From: Drosophila persimilis
Taxonomy: Eukaryota > Arthropoda > Insecta > Diptera > Drosophilidae
Assembly: GCF_003286085.1 (NCBI RefSeq)
Contig: NW_020825317.1
Location: 4,712,001-4,776,000, forward strand
Direction: 5' to 3'
Length of the DNA stretch: 64,000 nucleotides
The notes below the pieces were generated by a model, which saw only the letters and a program-made list of their open reading frames with translations, had not been told where the DNA came from and made no database searches. Positions 23,762 through 36,779 of this stretch are shown piece after piece. Within the stretch, counting starts at the first letter, position 1. Each line of letters begins with the position of its first letter. A program made the translations under genes and the position numbers.

Positions 23762-25797
23762 CACAGGACATTCAGTGGCAGGGCATTCAGAGGCAGCCTG
23801 AACAGCATCTGCAGCAGCATTGGCAACATTCTTCGTTGACGTTTTCCGCCATTTCCGCTTCCGCTACTAATTTGTTATGGCCGCTGGCACAGTGGAACGA
23901 AACGAAACCGACATCGAAAGCGAAAGCGAAGGCAAAGGAGGGGTATCTGTATCCCTTGCCCCACTGTGCGGTGCCTGCTGGCTGCCTTCCTGCCTGGGGG
24001 CGTGTATTTATGGGCACACACCCACTCCTACACACCTACACACAGCCGCACAGCCACACACACACACACAGGTGGCAGTTGTTCACATTATTCGTATTGC
24101 TGGGAGCGGGTTGCCTCCTGGGATACCTCTCCTGGCATGCTAGAAGGGTATAATGATGCTGCTATGATGTTTATCCCGGCACAACGGAAAGACCTACTCC
24201 ACTTTTGATTCCTTAGATGATTTAAAGGCTCAATACAAGACAATATGCATAGAAAGATCTGTGACGCCCATACATTTTTGTTGGTACACGATTGTTTCAG
24301 GGTGGACTTGGAAGGTAGAGCCAGGCTCTCTTTTCCAAGACATATCTAGAACCATATACAAATTATATCTATCTATTATCTGTCTGTTTTATTTCCTCTT
24401 TAGGGATGGAGATGACTTCACAGATCTATGGCCCTACAAGCATTGGATCATGGATATATCAGTGGCCTAGGAAGCAGCCGTCTTAGCATTCAAATAGACG
24501 TTTCTCTGTGTCTAGGGTATTCGGGGCCTCGACTCCTCGACGCGGGCCTGCCTTTCTTGTTCTTGTTTCACTTGAATTCAATTTGAGCGCAGCTTGCTTT
24601 TCTACATAAATTAAATGCGACACTGGTCCGCATAATCGCAGCTCCACATACATCCGCGTCCCCTGTACCCTATTCCTTTCCCCCTTTGCTTCCTGTGGGC
24701 GCCCCGCGGGGGGCAGTTCGGCAATTGCTCGTGAAATTTTCACTTTGAATTTTGAATGTTGCCAGCAGCAAAAACCGAAACTGAAACAGAAACCGAAACC
24801 GAAACTGGTAGGCAAGAAAACAGCGCAATGGCGGAAACAGAAATCAGGAATCGGAAAGCGGCCTGCTTGCCTGCCGGACTAAGGGTGTGGCCATGCCCCT
24901 CTAGCGGAGACGGGCACGGGCACGGGTACGGGCAAGAGCACGGGGAGGCGCATCCATTATGATAGTCATCATCATTAATATCCGCACATATTGCGGCGGC
25001 TGTCTCTTGCTGATGCTGGTTCCTGCCTCTCGCTGCTGCTGGTTCCTGGTTACAGTGGTAGTTTCCATGTTTGGATGTTTGGGGCTTTGCTGGGTCGGTT
25101 GTCGGTCTGACTTCGCCCTGGCCCTGGCTTTGGGCGTCGCCTGCTGCGGCCTCGTGTCATCATCGAATACATGGCGCTGCGAATGGAATCCGGGCGGGGC
25201 CTGGAAGGGGTGGAGGTGGCCGGGACAGGGCTCCTGCGTCAGCAAGTTGTGCCGCTGCCTCTCGACTTCATTTCATTTTCGTCTCGTTCTTGTTTCTGTT
25301 TTCTGGCAGCAGCTCTTTTTTGGGCTTATAATTTGTCGGTTGTCTGCCCCCGCGGTGCCTGCTCCTGCTACTGCTCTCGGAGGACACCGCTCTCGGGTCT
25401 GGCTTAAACTGTGTTTTGACACTTAACTGCCTGACTGTCAATAAGCAAGCAGCCTCCCCTTCTACCCCCTTCTCACCCTCTCGCACTCTCGCACTCTCCC
25501 ACTCTCTCTCGCTTCTTTCTCTGGGACAAAAGAGTGATTACTTTGTTTGGGGGCACAATGGGAGCAGCAACATGGAATGCTGCTGCTCCTTCACATGCAA
25601 TGGCCGCCAAAGACGCAGAAGGTCATGGGCTTCTAAGGCTCATCCAACTCTCATACTCATACTAATACTAATACTAATACTCATACTCATACTCATGTGT
25701 GTGCGTGTTTTGGGTGTGTTTTTTGGTGGGGTGATGGCCGTAAAATGTCTTCTTCTTCTCTTACTTTCGCTTCTTCTTCGTCTCTCTTCTCTTCTCT

Positions 25798-25833
<36 letters not shown>

Positions 25834-27729
25834 TGCGTTTGCCTGTGTGTCTACATGTGTTTCGTACTTTTCGTACATGACGGCGGCAATAAATTGTATC
25901 TTATGAGAAAAGAACACCAAAATAACAGACACATCCCCTCATGAGCCATACCCCAGAGCCCCTAGCCCTCATACGCCTGCCCCGCTACGTCCTATGGGGA
26001 GGCTCCTCTAAGGCTGTCTTCTGTTGGATAGTTCTGTGTCCTGTTGGGTGGTGGGTGGTCGGACGGAGGGCGGTACCATCATTCATCGGACGTGTAATGA
26101 ATTCACGGCGTATTAAACTTTTGATTGAAAATGTTTGTTGCTCTGGACTCCTTGGCTATCTCTCTCTATCGCTGTGGGATCCATCCTTGGCTGTGGCCAA
26201 GCTATATTCAATGCGGGGCATGGCTGGAGTGCCACTGTATCCAGCAGCCCTCTGGGTATGCCTTACCTTCTGTTGAATACCCTTTGGGGTGGATACAATG
26301 GCATTATCATCATACGTTTGTGTATCTTCTTCTCTCTGTGTGCGTGCTTTGGCTTGTATTTGTGTTTGAGTTTATGACTTTTGCTGGACACATCTTTGAG
26401 GCACGGCCACGACTATGCCTGGCTATGCACAACCCTACAAACGCCTGTCGGATATACACACACACACACACGCAGACGCACACATACACGAACACGTATA
26501 CTTATCCCTCGCAGGTCTTGAACCCTTTTTGACAGTTATTTACTTTTCAACATCGGTTCTACAACTTCTACAACTCCTCCTCCCCCTCCCCACTCCATCT
26601 GGCTCTACCACCGCCTCGGCCTCTTTCTCTACCCCGCCCTTCATTCTCTGCCCCTTTCTCTACACTCTCCTTCTTTCTTCTTTCAGCAAAGCGAGCCACG
26701 CCCACAAATGCAATCTATTTATTTATTTGTCCGTTCCATCCGCCCTGCTTAGTCCCTGCTTTGGAAGGTCCTTGCCGTGCTTTATCGTTGCCAGACAACA
26801 GATCCTTGTTTGGCCAGCGCTGAACGGGTTAAGACTGGGGCTCAGGATGGTAGGGCCGGCAGAGGCTGGGGGGCTGCAGGACTATGTCTAATTTGACAGT
26901 GCGTCGACCGCTGTCAGCCTGGACTCCTTGTCTGCTTCTCCCCTCCTCTCCTCTTCTCTCCACTACGCTGTTTGCTTATTAGTTTTTGGCCAAACGTTTT
27001 CTGTCAACGTTTTGTGGTGGGGGAGGGGCGACAGTTTTTCACGTTTTTTGTTTCTCGAAAGGAAAGAGGAGCAGGACAGAATAGGAGTAGAAGCTGGAGC
27101 AGCACCAGCAGCAAGGGAAAAGGCCGAGAAAATGTGCGCCAGGCGTGAAAAATTGCCTCGTCTTATCTTTCCGACACTGATGATGGTGCCCCACCCAACC
27201 CCTGTACGCGTCCGTCCCGGCTTGTCCAGGTCCTGCCCTGTCTTGTCCTGTCCTGGCCTGGCCTGGCACCTAATTCATTAGATCAGACTTACTGGTGCTT
27301 CGGATTTCCCCTCTGCATTCCTCTGCACACCCTCTGTTGCTCACGCCACCCCTCATCTCCTCTCCTCGCCTCTCCTCTCATCCCCAGCAATTGCCTGTAT
27401 TGTTGTGCCGCCAAAACAACAAGCAAACAAAAGTTTGCTTCCCCCCCCGAAAGTTGGACGAATGCAAATCCCATTGCAAAACAACATGGAGGAACTGTTG
27501 CAGTTGTTCGTTGCACTACTCCTCACCCCCTACTTTCACTCTTCCTGTGTGTGTTTGGGCCAAAAGTTTGAGTCAAAAGCAGCAGTTGTTGGCCAACAAC
27601 CGCAACGGAGACAGCGAGAACGACAACGACAACGGCAGCAACGACAACAACGACATCAACCACAAGAGGTCATGATGGGCTGACCTTCGAGTGCTTTGGG
27701 TGTTCTGGCCGTGTCCTGGATGTGTCCTG

Positions 27730-27730
27730 T

Positions 27731-27771
<41 letters not shown>
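27730..27771. repeat. (CTG)n trinucleotide repeat
   Basis: About 14 tandem CTG (CAG on the minus strand) triplets in otherwise gene-free sequence. Confidence 0.85.
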
Positions 27772-27772
<1 letters not shown>

Positions 27773-30700
27773 CGTGGGTCAAGTGAGACACCCTTAATAA
27801 TTCACGGAATGGATGCCCAAGCTAAGAGTGCACTTAATTGTTACGGCATGTGCCAATGGAGTACCATTAATACTCAGTGACGGGATCTACGGCCTTACGG
27901 CAATGAGGGTCTAAAAATACCATCAGGGGATGTTCCATAGAACCGTGATGGAACCTCTGTTTACCCTCTGGTTGCATCAGGGGACGACATGGGCGGGTGG
28001 TGAGGAATGCGCGCCAAAAGCCCCCTTCAAGGCTGCGGTTCCACCGCTTGGCCTTCTGCCACGAATTAGCGCACAAATTTCAAAATAATAAAATTCTCAA
28101 ACTTTGTGTGGGGCGAAAGGAGGGGGCAGGGACACGGCATGTGTGTGGGGCATGCACCAAGGCGGCGCTTAATTAAAAATGTGTCGCGGGGGAGCGTTGT
28201 TGGGGGCATGGCTTTTGTTTTGGCTTTTCTCGTGTTGTTTTTCTTCGGCACTTTTTGGGATGCTTTTCCGCCATTTTTTCTGTTGCTGTTGTTGTTGTTT
28301 TTGCACACTCATACACACACACACACACACACACACATGAACAAAAACAAAATAAAATAATGATAGAGCACTGGCAGCGACTGCGTATCTCTCTGTTTTC
28401 ATTGCACTTTTTTTGTACCAGGATTATTTTTATGATTTTGTTTCGTAGCTTTTGTTAGCGTACAAGTTTTTGAGCGGGTAAAGGGGTGCCAGTTGCCCGA
28501 GAGCAGTCTGAGATGGGGGCTGAGGGGCTGAGGGGGTGAGACGAAGCCAACGACTGGAAACTGAAACATGAAACAAGTCCACACCCAAAAATTCAAAGAT
28601 ACGCACAACGACAACGACAGCGACAACGACAACGACGACGATGACGACGACGCAGCATCCACACAGACACGGGCACACGGACACACGGACACACGGACAC
28701 GGGACTCACGCACACAGGCACACAAAACAGAGCCACTAAAACTCACAAACACAGGCACGTACACATACACGCCCAAAAAAAGAAAAAAACCGAAAAAAAT
28801 TACATCTATTTTTTTTCTTCTTTTTTTTTTGCTGCTAATATTTTTCCATCATTTTCTCGCCTTGTCCTTGTGCTGCTCGTCTATGTATGTCCTTTTGCTA
28901 TTTTTCCTATATTTATTTGTACTTTTTGCATTTCTATTGTTCGGTATTCCTTGTGTTTTTATTCGTATTCTTATTACTATTGTTCCTGCTTTTGTTATAA
29001 AACAAAACACAATCGGATTGGCAAGGGCGGGGACGTCCGATTCTCCCACTCAAGGGGGTGGGACGCTGGTATGGATCAGAGACGGGGGAGCGGAGTGTAA
29101 CTCCAGAGGCTTTGCTTACGCTCGCATGGCTGGTGGGGCTGGCGTCTAGTGCAGTGGCTCACTTGGTCAGTTGGTCAGTCCGACGATGCTGTCCGACGCT
29201 TTCCGACGTTGTGTCGTCTGCAATGTCTGAGGGCTTGTCGTCGTGGTCGTGGTCGTGGTCGTGGTCGTAGTCGTGGTCTGGGGTCTGGGTCAGGTGGTCA
29301 GAGCATGGGTCCATTCAACGCGGTCCAAGCCACACAGGACACAGCAGTGTCCGTCTCCGTCTCCGTCAGCGTCAACGTCACCGTTTCGCTATCGTCGCGC
29401 GATTTCGCTGACTGCCGTTTCGAAGGATGCCTTTGATGCCCGCTTACGGTATGCGCGCTTTGCGGACTGTATGCGAGGAGCCACCGAATGGCACTGCCAA
29501 CCCGGGCCCAGCATCCTCCGCAGCAGCAGCAGCAGCATCTAGCATCCACATCCACGAACCATCCACGAAGCTGATTACGAAATTTACACACCAACACATG
29601 GACGGAGGGACACAGAGCGACGGGACAGGACGACGGCTGTGTAAGTGTGTGCACGATTTTTCCCGTCTATTCCTAAAACTCTCCATGGTCCAAAGGGATG
29701 GGGCGGGGGGATAGGGGGTGGGGTGAGTCCGAGGGAGAGCATTGTCAATGTCAAAGAAGAGAGCGGGAGAGCAGTATTTCGATTTCGATTTCGTTTCGTT
29801 TTCTTTTCGGCTTGCGTCAAAGAGGCTTGTAACACGCCCTCTCTGCAGCGTATACGTAATACTGCTACTGCTGCTCCTGCTCCCGCTCCCGCTCCTGCTC
29901 TCACTCTTACTCCTACTCCTACTCGGAGCTCTCGCCTTCTCGCCTTCTCTCTTTCTGTCACGCTCTTATTCTCTCTCCGCGGCAGCTTGCTTCGTGCCAA
30001 GCCCAGTTCACTCTCGCGCGCATCGTTGCCACTCAGTTGGGAATGTAAAGCATCTTCAGAAATTAAGAAATCGAAATTTATTAAGAGAAAACTTTTAGAA
30101 AATAATCAAAAAACATTTACACAAACGGTGATAAGGGTGCATTTTTGGGCGGACCCCTGTCCAGAGCAACATATCTGGCAGTCTGGCAACGCTCTCCCTG
30201 CCCAAACGGAGTTCCGCCTTTAGACTTCTGCGCCTGCGCCGCATGCGATGAGCGGCAGCAGGAAAGGGGGCGCGGCAGAGGATTGCCGAGGGCGGGGTGG
30301 TGGCTCCGTCTGGTCCTTGCCTCGACCTCGACTGCTGCTCCTCCACTGTGTGTTCAAGTGCTCAAATGTTGGACTGGTGGCCAGGAAAACCACGTGTTGA
30401 TTTGTTTTGATTATGCGCACTTTGCCTCCGAATCTGCTGCTGCTGCCGCCACTGCTGCTTCTTCTGCTTCTGATTCTGCTTCTGCTGCTTGGATGTTCGG
30501 TGCGGTGCAACTTCTTTAATTGAATCCTTTGCGGCTTGCTCCCTGCGCAGCCAGGCGGCAACAATAGAGAGCCATCCCGCTCGACTCGCTCAGCTCGGCT
30601 CGGCTCGGAGTCTGGTCCTAGTCCTAGTCCTAGTCCTGGTCCTTGGTTCTGTTCCTGGCACTGTGGTTAGCCACCCGTCGGGAATGCCGCCGCCACTTGC

Positions 30701-31685
30701 CACTGGATTGAGGTTTCCCCATTAGAGCAGGCCTGAACCACTGTTCAGGCCCTGCTCCTGCTCGAGCCCTCTCGGCTTAAGGCGCTGCCAGCTCTCTCCT
30801 TCGGCTTTTGGTTTCGGTTTTCGGGTCTAGGGTCTTGGGTCTGGGGGTCTGGGCTTTGGTTTCGGTTTTTCGGTTTGGATTTCCGAGCAGTGGGTAAACG
30901 TTTTGCGGCTTTCCCTGTCCTTGTCTTTTAATTGTCTCTGTCTCTGTCTGTGTCTGTGTCCGTGTCTCTGTCTGTGGCCTAGGCCTAACTTGCCAAATTA
31001 ATAAATTGCCTGTAAAAACGCAGCTCCCAGAATAAGATAGCGACGTGTATTCCTTGATTATATGAATGGTGAGACGAGGGGGCATCGGCGTCCTGTCTAT
31101 GATAGATGATTGGATGCCGCTGCCATAGCTCCTGTTCCGGCCACTCCTCCTCACCCTTCTTCGCTTCCTCGCATCCGTGGTTCCATTCCGTTCCACACCG
31201 TTCGATCGCTTCTTTTTGTCTGGGAAGTTTGGCGTCTTTGATGGATGCGATTGCGATTTAGTCGCATTCGAAACTCGATTAATTACGTCGCTCGATGATT
31301 TTGGGGATGAGGATGGATGGTACATGGTACATGGAATGGATGGGACTACTCCCCTCCTGCTTATCGGCTCTTCCCTTTGACTTCTTCTAATTTCGTTTGG
31401 CATTCAAATTTCGTTTGCATTATATTTTGACTTTCTATCATAGTGGTGTGCGTGTGGTCGTTTGTGTGTGCGTGCCTGCCTGCCTGCCTTCGTGTATGTG
31501 TTTGTGTGTATTTAGTAAAATTGTGTTTGCCTGACGCTGATTTCTTTTGGCCGATGTTGCCTGCGAGGCATCTCTGTGAAGTCTGAAGGGTTCTCGCCTT
31601 CCTCCTCCTCCTCCTCCTTCAGCGTCTGCCTCGAATATGCTCCATATCAAAGCAAGCTTATATAGACACAGAAAGAGAGGAAGAC

Positions 31686-31706
31686 AGAGAGAGAGAGAGA
31701 GAGAGA
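31686..31706. repeat. (GA)n tract
   Basis: About ten uninterrupted GA dinucleotides. GA tracts on Drosophila X chromosomes are bound by GAGA factor and CLAMP and form the core of MSL entry sites; binding here is not shown. Confidence 0.8.
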
Positions 31707-33413
31707 TAGGCCACATCATCAAAGTTTTGGGAAAGTTCGAAGCGTTTAAAAGAAATTTCTGTTCCTTTTCTAGCATACTCTCCCAGTCTCTCTCTGTCTC
31801 TCTTTCTTTCTCTCTCCCTTCCGTCTTCCTTCAGACATGCAAGAATGGGTGGAGAATGGGAAGAGGGTAGTGTCTGGAGGGGTACACGAATCGGGGCGGG
31901 GCAGGAGGAGGAACACGTTTAAAGTAATTTTCCACATCATTGATTACTGCTCCAGTTACAGGATGATTCTGGACACGGACACGGGACACCCCCACCCACA
32001 GGACGCGCGTCAATTAGGTTTCCCCACTGTCTGCCGTACCCGTACCCGTACCCGTACCCTTACCCTAACCCTAACCCCAAACCTAACTCTAACCATAACC
32101 CTTACCCACCCTCATTTGCATAATATGGCGTGCTGCATACTTCTGGGCGCCGCAGAATCGTTAAATGAGTGCAGAACAAACACGGCGGCTGGAAAACCGA
32201 ACAACCGAACGGAATAAACAGATGAACAGATGAGCAGCTGGCCAACCAACAACTGCACTCCACACTCCACACTCCACAGTCCGCAGTCCGCAGTCCGCAC
32301 TCCGTTTCAGCCGAGAACACGACGACCCAAATCCGCAATTAGATCACGCCCTGCCACACCCCATAACACCCCATGCCCTCCCCAATGGGCCGGCGAAATC
32401 CCCAACAAAAACAAAACCAAACAAATTTCGAACTTAATGACATTTCATCGCCCAGCGGTACCCGGGGGCTCGGAATTCCCTGTCTCTTTTGTGTTGTGTT
32501 GTTTTGTGCCGGACCTGTTTGATCGGGGAAAAGGCTGGACATCCCTACAGTAGGGCCTCGCTGAGCCCTACGAAGGGATACGACTGGACGTCCCTTGATC
32601 AAAGCTCTGACTATCAGGAGGGGGAAGAGTACGAGATACGTGTAGTTTTGTTTCACAAAAATAAAAGGGAAACCCCGACGGCATAAGTCTTTTGGCAAGA
32701 TCCAATTTTCTGATTCCCTCTGGCCAAAACCCAACAGACTCTAACCTGGACTTTATTTTCTTGGAAATATGAGTGTTTTTATTATAGCTCTGTGTCTAAA
32801 TTGCACATTAAATATAGGCATGAGAACAATCGATCTACCTGGCACTACGTTACCAAAAGCAGAAGTCCAATTTTGATCTGGCTTACAAAATGGCAAAACT
32901 CTGCGAATTGGGTAGGAATATCAATGGAACATTGATACAGTGTACATTTTTAAAGATATTTGACAAACAACCTTTCCCGTTTATCTATTTTCAATCCAAT
33001 ATACAACATCAATATACAGTTTGCCGAAATTGATTTTTTTTTTAGATTTTTTCAAAATCAATAATCTTCAATATCATGAAAATACTTGCTGGCAGAACTT
33101 TTATCAAGAATCACCCTTTTATGGCAGATAATAATAAGGGAAAACACGGCTATTAAAAAGGCCGAAAGAAATTAAAGTTTTCACATTAAAGTTAATGAAA
33201 TTATAATTGAATCGGTTAAATTAGAAAACTTTCAATGAATTTAGAAACTATTATCGGGACAGAATTACATGGAAATGCCTGCTTTATTGACATATTTTTG
33301 TTTGGCATGGTGGACACTTAGGCGGAAAAGTTCTTGACCTGTACCAAAACATTGCCAACATCTGTTGGGGACTGGCTTCAGCTTTGAATGTACTCTATTC
33401 AAAGCATACTTAC

Positions 33414-35872
33414 TGGAAATCTTTCTGCTCGAACAGATTCCAGCGACGCGTCGCTCGCATCGAAATGGTGGAATCATCTGTGTTATGACACAAAAGAGAC
33501 AAAGAGAAACCGATTACATCACACGTCATTCGATTTGACATTCGATTTCATCTGCTTCTGTCGCTGATTGTTGTCAACAGCAGCCGAAGCAAGGCATATT
33601 GAATATAAGGTACGACAGGTCCCACCCATCTGGGTGTGCTATATGTATCTATTATTATTTTTCGTTTTTTGGCATTCGCCCTCACCTAAGACCAGAACGA
33701 AGCCGAGTGAAGGCCGCTAAATGAAGGCGGCTCCCTTAGACTGGCCTTACCTTGCCGTATAGTCCACTGTTCATTGAGGAGAAGCGGCACAAAAACCAGG
33801 GCGAGCCAGATCTCAATGGGGGGACGCGTAGGCGTATACGCGTTATTTACATTTCGTATTGAAATCGCGAGCTATTAATGCGTTCAGTGAAGCTTAAAAG
33901 AGCGGAGAAGGGAGAGGTAGAGGTAGGCATGTGGTAAGTGGCCCACGAAACATACAGATCAAACAGCAAGGCAACAGCAACAGCAATCTGAAAACTGAAA
34001 CGCGAAACGCAAAAGGCAAAAGGCAAAACGCAGGCCAGGCCTAATGAAGTGTGCTTCAAGGGGAAACGAGAGGAGGGTGAAGACAGTGATAACATTATTT
34101 ACGTGTAGTTTACACTTCTCTGCCCCACGCATCTTACGAACTGAGGAAGCTGCAGCTCCTTCTGTGGAGTCTCAATCCACATAAACTCAATTATGAAACA
34201 TGAGAGTTCTTTCCTTTTGCGGGTACTGTCTTTGTTCTCAAATTAAGTACGTGCCTGAGTACGGGGCGGGTGCATAAATAGTGTAAATAGTTGGCTGCCA
34301 GGAACACCTCATTCTACCTAATCAGCCAGTCACGGATACGGACACGGATACGGATGCGGATACGGAATGCATTGTACGCACGGGGCGGCTGCATACTTTC
34401 GAGCATCGTATTCTTTGCTGTGCTCGCTGTGCTAGTGGCACGTCTGTAGCTCCCGCAAACTTGTGACTTGTGCCCATGACAGCTACATTGACGGCTGCAA
34501 ACAAAGCCCCGACCATAAGCGGACAAAGCAGGGAGAAAGCTGGTCAAAGACGTCAGGTAGAAAAAAGAGCAGGCAGGCGGCAAGGCAGGCAGGCAAGTAG
34601 GCAGGCAACAGCCTCCGTTTTGACAGGCAGACGGAAGAGTCTCCACCTGAGTCCTGAAAGCAAAAAAGCGGCCAACTGTCAGACTGACTAATGAGGTGGA
34701 GAGGCGAAGCGAGCGTGGAGAGGGTGCTCGTATTGACTAACTGGCCTCAAAAGGAATGGGAAATGTTTGCCTTGCACGAACTCTCTTTTCGCCCTCTCAG
34801 CCTTTTCTCAGCCAGTCTCCGTTGCTCCGTATTCTCCCCGACTTTTCAATCTCCATCTATTTATCCATCTTGAACTACTACGAATCTGCTGCTAATGTCC
34901 TCGCCATTTATGGAGCTTATCTCATCATCATTATTCGCCATCCTTCTGGGGGCAGGAAATGACAATCGAATCATGCTCACAATTCAGACGACGACCGACC
35001 CCGGGTTGGGCTCTTGTTCATTAGATTTGATTCGATTTCATTGACGACAAATATCCTTCCTTTCGGAGCGGCTTCCTTCCTACCATGCTTTTGCCCTTCT
35101 GCCGTTTGCCCTGCCTGCTCTGCTTTGGTATGGTCTGGTCTTCTTCTGTTGGCAGCCACTTCCATTGCCACTGCGTCGTCATCCCAGCCCACAGACCAAC
35201 GCCAACGCAGATTCGCAAACGCCCAATCAGGCCGCAGCAAAAACAAGATTTGCGAAGATTGGTGCTGTTGTTTATTCCACGCACGCCATGACATCACACA
35301 GCACAGTCCGGACCAGTCCGGTCCACCTCCATGGTAGCTGCTCAGACGGCCTTGACTTTGGCCCTGCTCGCTGCCTCCAGTTGCTGCGACTTCACTGCAA
35401 ACCAAACCAGACCAGACCAGACCCCGAATGAGTCAGAAATAAGAAAATATGCCCAGGTGTCTGTCTGCTCACCTGTGATTAGGGCTGGAGCGGCTAGATC
35501 GGAGGATGGAGAGTCTACGGCCAAGCCCAGGACAGTGGGAACTTCCTCATTCAGCTCCTTCTCCCCTTTGTCGGACCGCTGGAGAACCTGCTTGCGCAGC
35601 TTACGCAGATAGGCCGCCTTGTAAGCCTCGCTGGGCTTGCCGCCAGCCCCGTAGCTCACCTCGAGCACTGTGAGCGGGATGACGGTAGAGGAGACAGGCA
35701 CTAGATCTACGGAAGCAGGAATGACGTACATAAGTAGACCGACGCGACGGTCTCTTTGAATTCACTCACCTGCCTCGTACTTCTCGTCGGGATTACGCTT
35801 GTACAACATGGGAAACGGACAGACGCTGGCACAGGCCAAAACCAAAAGCAACATAAGCGGCAGAAGATTCAT
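33414..35872 (-). CDS. Unrecognised small secreted protein, three 5' coding exons (3' end not found)
   Basis: Exon 1 is 35872-35770 (34 codons plus one base), exon 2 is 35706-35473 and exon 3 is 33477-33414. All junctions are GT-AG (GCAG|GTGAGT, CGTAG|AT, ACAG|GTGAGC, CACAG|AT, TTCCA|GTAAGT) and the phases 1-1-2 join into one open frame of 133 codons. The protein starts with a clear signal peptide (MNLLPLMLLLVLACASVCPF), then KRNPDEKYEADLVPVSS and a basic, Lys/Arg-rich middle (AYLRKLRKQVLQRSDKGEKE) that could be proprotein processing sites. The frame must continue into at least one more exon to the left, which I could not identify. I do not recognise the family; a secreted peptide precursor is one possibility. 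It shares an upstream region with inc, transcribed in the opposite direction. Confidence 0.6.
33478..35472 (-). other. Intron 2 of the secreted-protein gene
   Basis: About 2 kb between the two splice sites described for that gene. I see no further gene in it. Confidence 0.5.
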
Positions 35873-36082
35873 TTTTATTACTTGTCCACACCGTTGCAGA
35901 GCCGCACGCCGACTGCGAGAGCGTGGAGAGGCCGATTAGACGCGAGATCGATAGATGCGTGGAACGTGGGAGCGGCACGTCATTGCTGAAATATTCGAAC
36001 TCAAATTCAAAAACTTAACTGCCTTTGGTCACGTAAGCAGTTGCATAGCAGCCATCTGTTGACTGTGAGCGAGTGGCGGAAC

Positions 36083-36090
36083 TATCGATA
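36083..36090. promoter_or_regulatory. DRE (TATCGATA)
   Basis: A perfect palindromic DNA-replication-related element. It lies between the divergent secreted-protein gene and inc. A second, partial copy (TATCGAT) is at 36150-36156. Confidence 0.6.
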
Positions 36091-36199
36091 TGTGTGGGAA
36101 TGCAGCCCTGTGTGTAGAAAAATACCAATGTTCGCTAAAATGTCGATAGTATCGATGGAGACACTCGATTGTTATAGAACTGCAATGCGGGGACACCAT

Positions 36200-36750
36200 T
36201 TACGGTATATAATATACTTTTATTTATATTTTGACGTCGAAATCGAGTTGAAGGTATATTTTCTGTTAATCGTTATATTTACGGCATATTTTGAACATTT
36301 TTACTTATTTTCAGTATATTTTATCGCCAAGTTCGCGGTCACACTGGTGCAATGGTATGAGGAACAGGGTGACCGTTTACGGTTTTTTCAAAATAATTTT
36401 CGGTATTTTTTGGGGTCAAAATTGAACCGACGGTATATTTACGGTATATCAGTATATAATGGTATATTTTGTCGATTTCATCAATTTATTAATATTAATT
36501 TTCAATGTTATATAAAAATCCAATAAAAGCAATTATTTAGAATAAGCCAGTTAACTAGAAAATTGATTCATTAATCGGCTCAAATTATGTGGGCATGGCT
36601 AAATGTTCTACATAGCTACTAATATTCGACGGAATATCAAAAACGAGGAATATGTATAATAGAATTTGAGCTCGTCAGTGTATTTACGGTATATTTTTAA
36701 ACTAAGACGGTATGTTTCGGTATACTTCTAAGGGTCGGACCGTATATGTT
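36200..36750. repeat. Cluster of GGTATATTT-like motifs
   Basis: At least eight copies of (A/C)GG(T/C)ATATTT or close variants are spread over about 550 bp between the DREs and the inc leader. They resemble core promoter motif 6, which often accompanies motif 1. Repeated promoter duplication is a likely origin. Confidence 0.55.
36336..36346 (+). promoter_or_regulatory. Core promoter motif 1 (upstream copy)
   Basis: CGGTCACACTG matches the Drosophila motif 1 consensus. It sits inside a run of GGTATATTT-like repeats and about 430 bp upstream of a second copy. Confidence 0.5.
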
Positions 36751-36752
36751 TC

Positions 36753-36776
36753 ATCGATAAGTCCGCGGTCACACTG
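36753..36776 (+). promoter_or_regulatory. Probable inc core promoter: DRE plus motif 1
   Basis: ATCGATA at 36753-36759 is followed within 7 bp by CGGTCACACTG at 36766-36776. This pairing marks broadly active, TATA-less Drosophila promoters. The inc leader would then begin just downstream, near 36780. Transcription start data were not available. Confidence 0.6.
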
Positions 36777-36779
36777 ATT

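Larger units (their letters stand above)
23301..33413. other. Nmdar2 5' flank and intergenic DNA without a supportable gene
   Basis: This 10 kb is rich in CA, CTG, CGACAA, GGTCGT (about 29235-29275) and pyrimidine repeats. It should contain the Nmdar2 promoter and any 5' non-coding exons, and possibly the missing 3' exon or exons of the small secreted-protein gene on the right. None of these could be placed. The open frames seen are low-complexity. Confidence 0.5.

Noticed and set aside
28568..31403. Several open frames of 130-210 codons on both strands
   Set aside because: They are translations of CGACAA, GGTCGT, CTCCTG and CTGTGT repeats, mutually overlapping, without domain motifs.
32035..32105. 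Telomere-like CCCTAACCCTAACCCC stretch
   Set aside because: Drosophila telomeres do not use TTAGGG repeats, and the run grades into ACCCGT and ACCATA variants, so it is ordinary simple-repeat drift.
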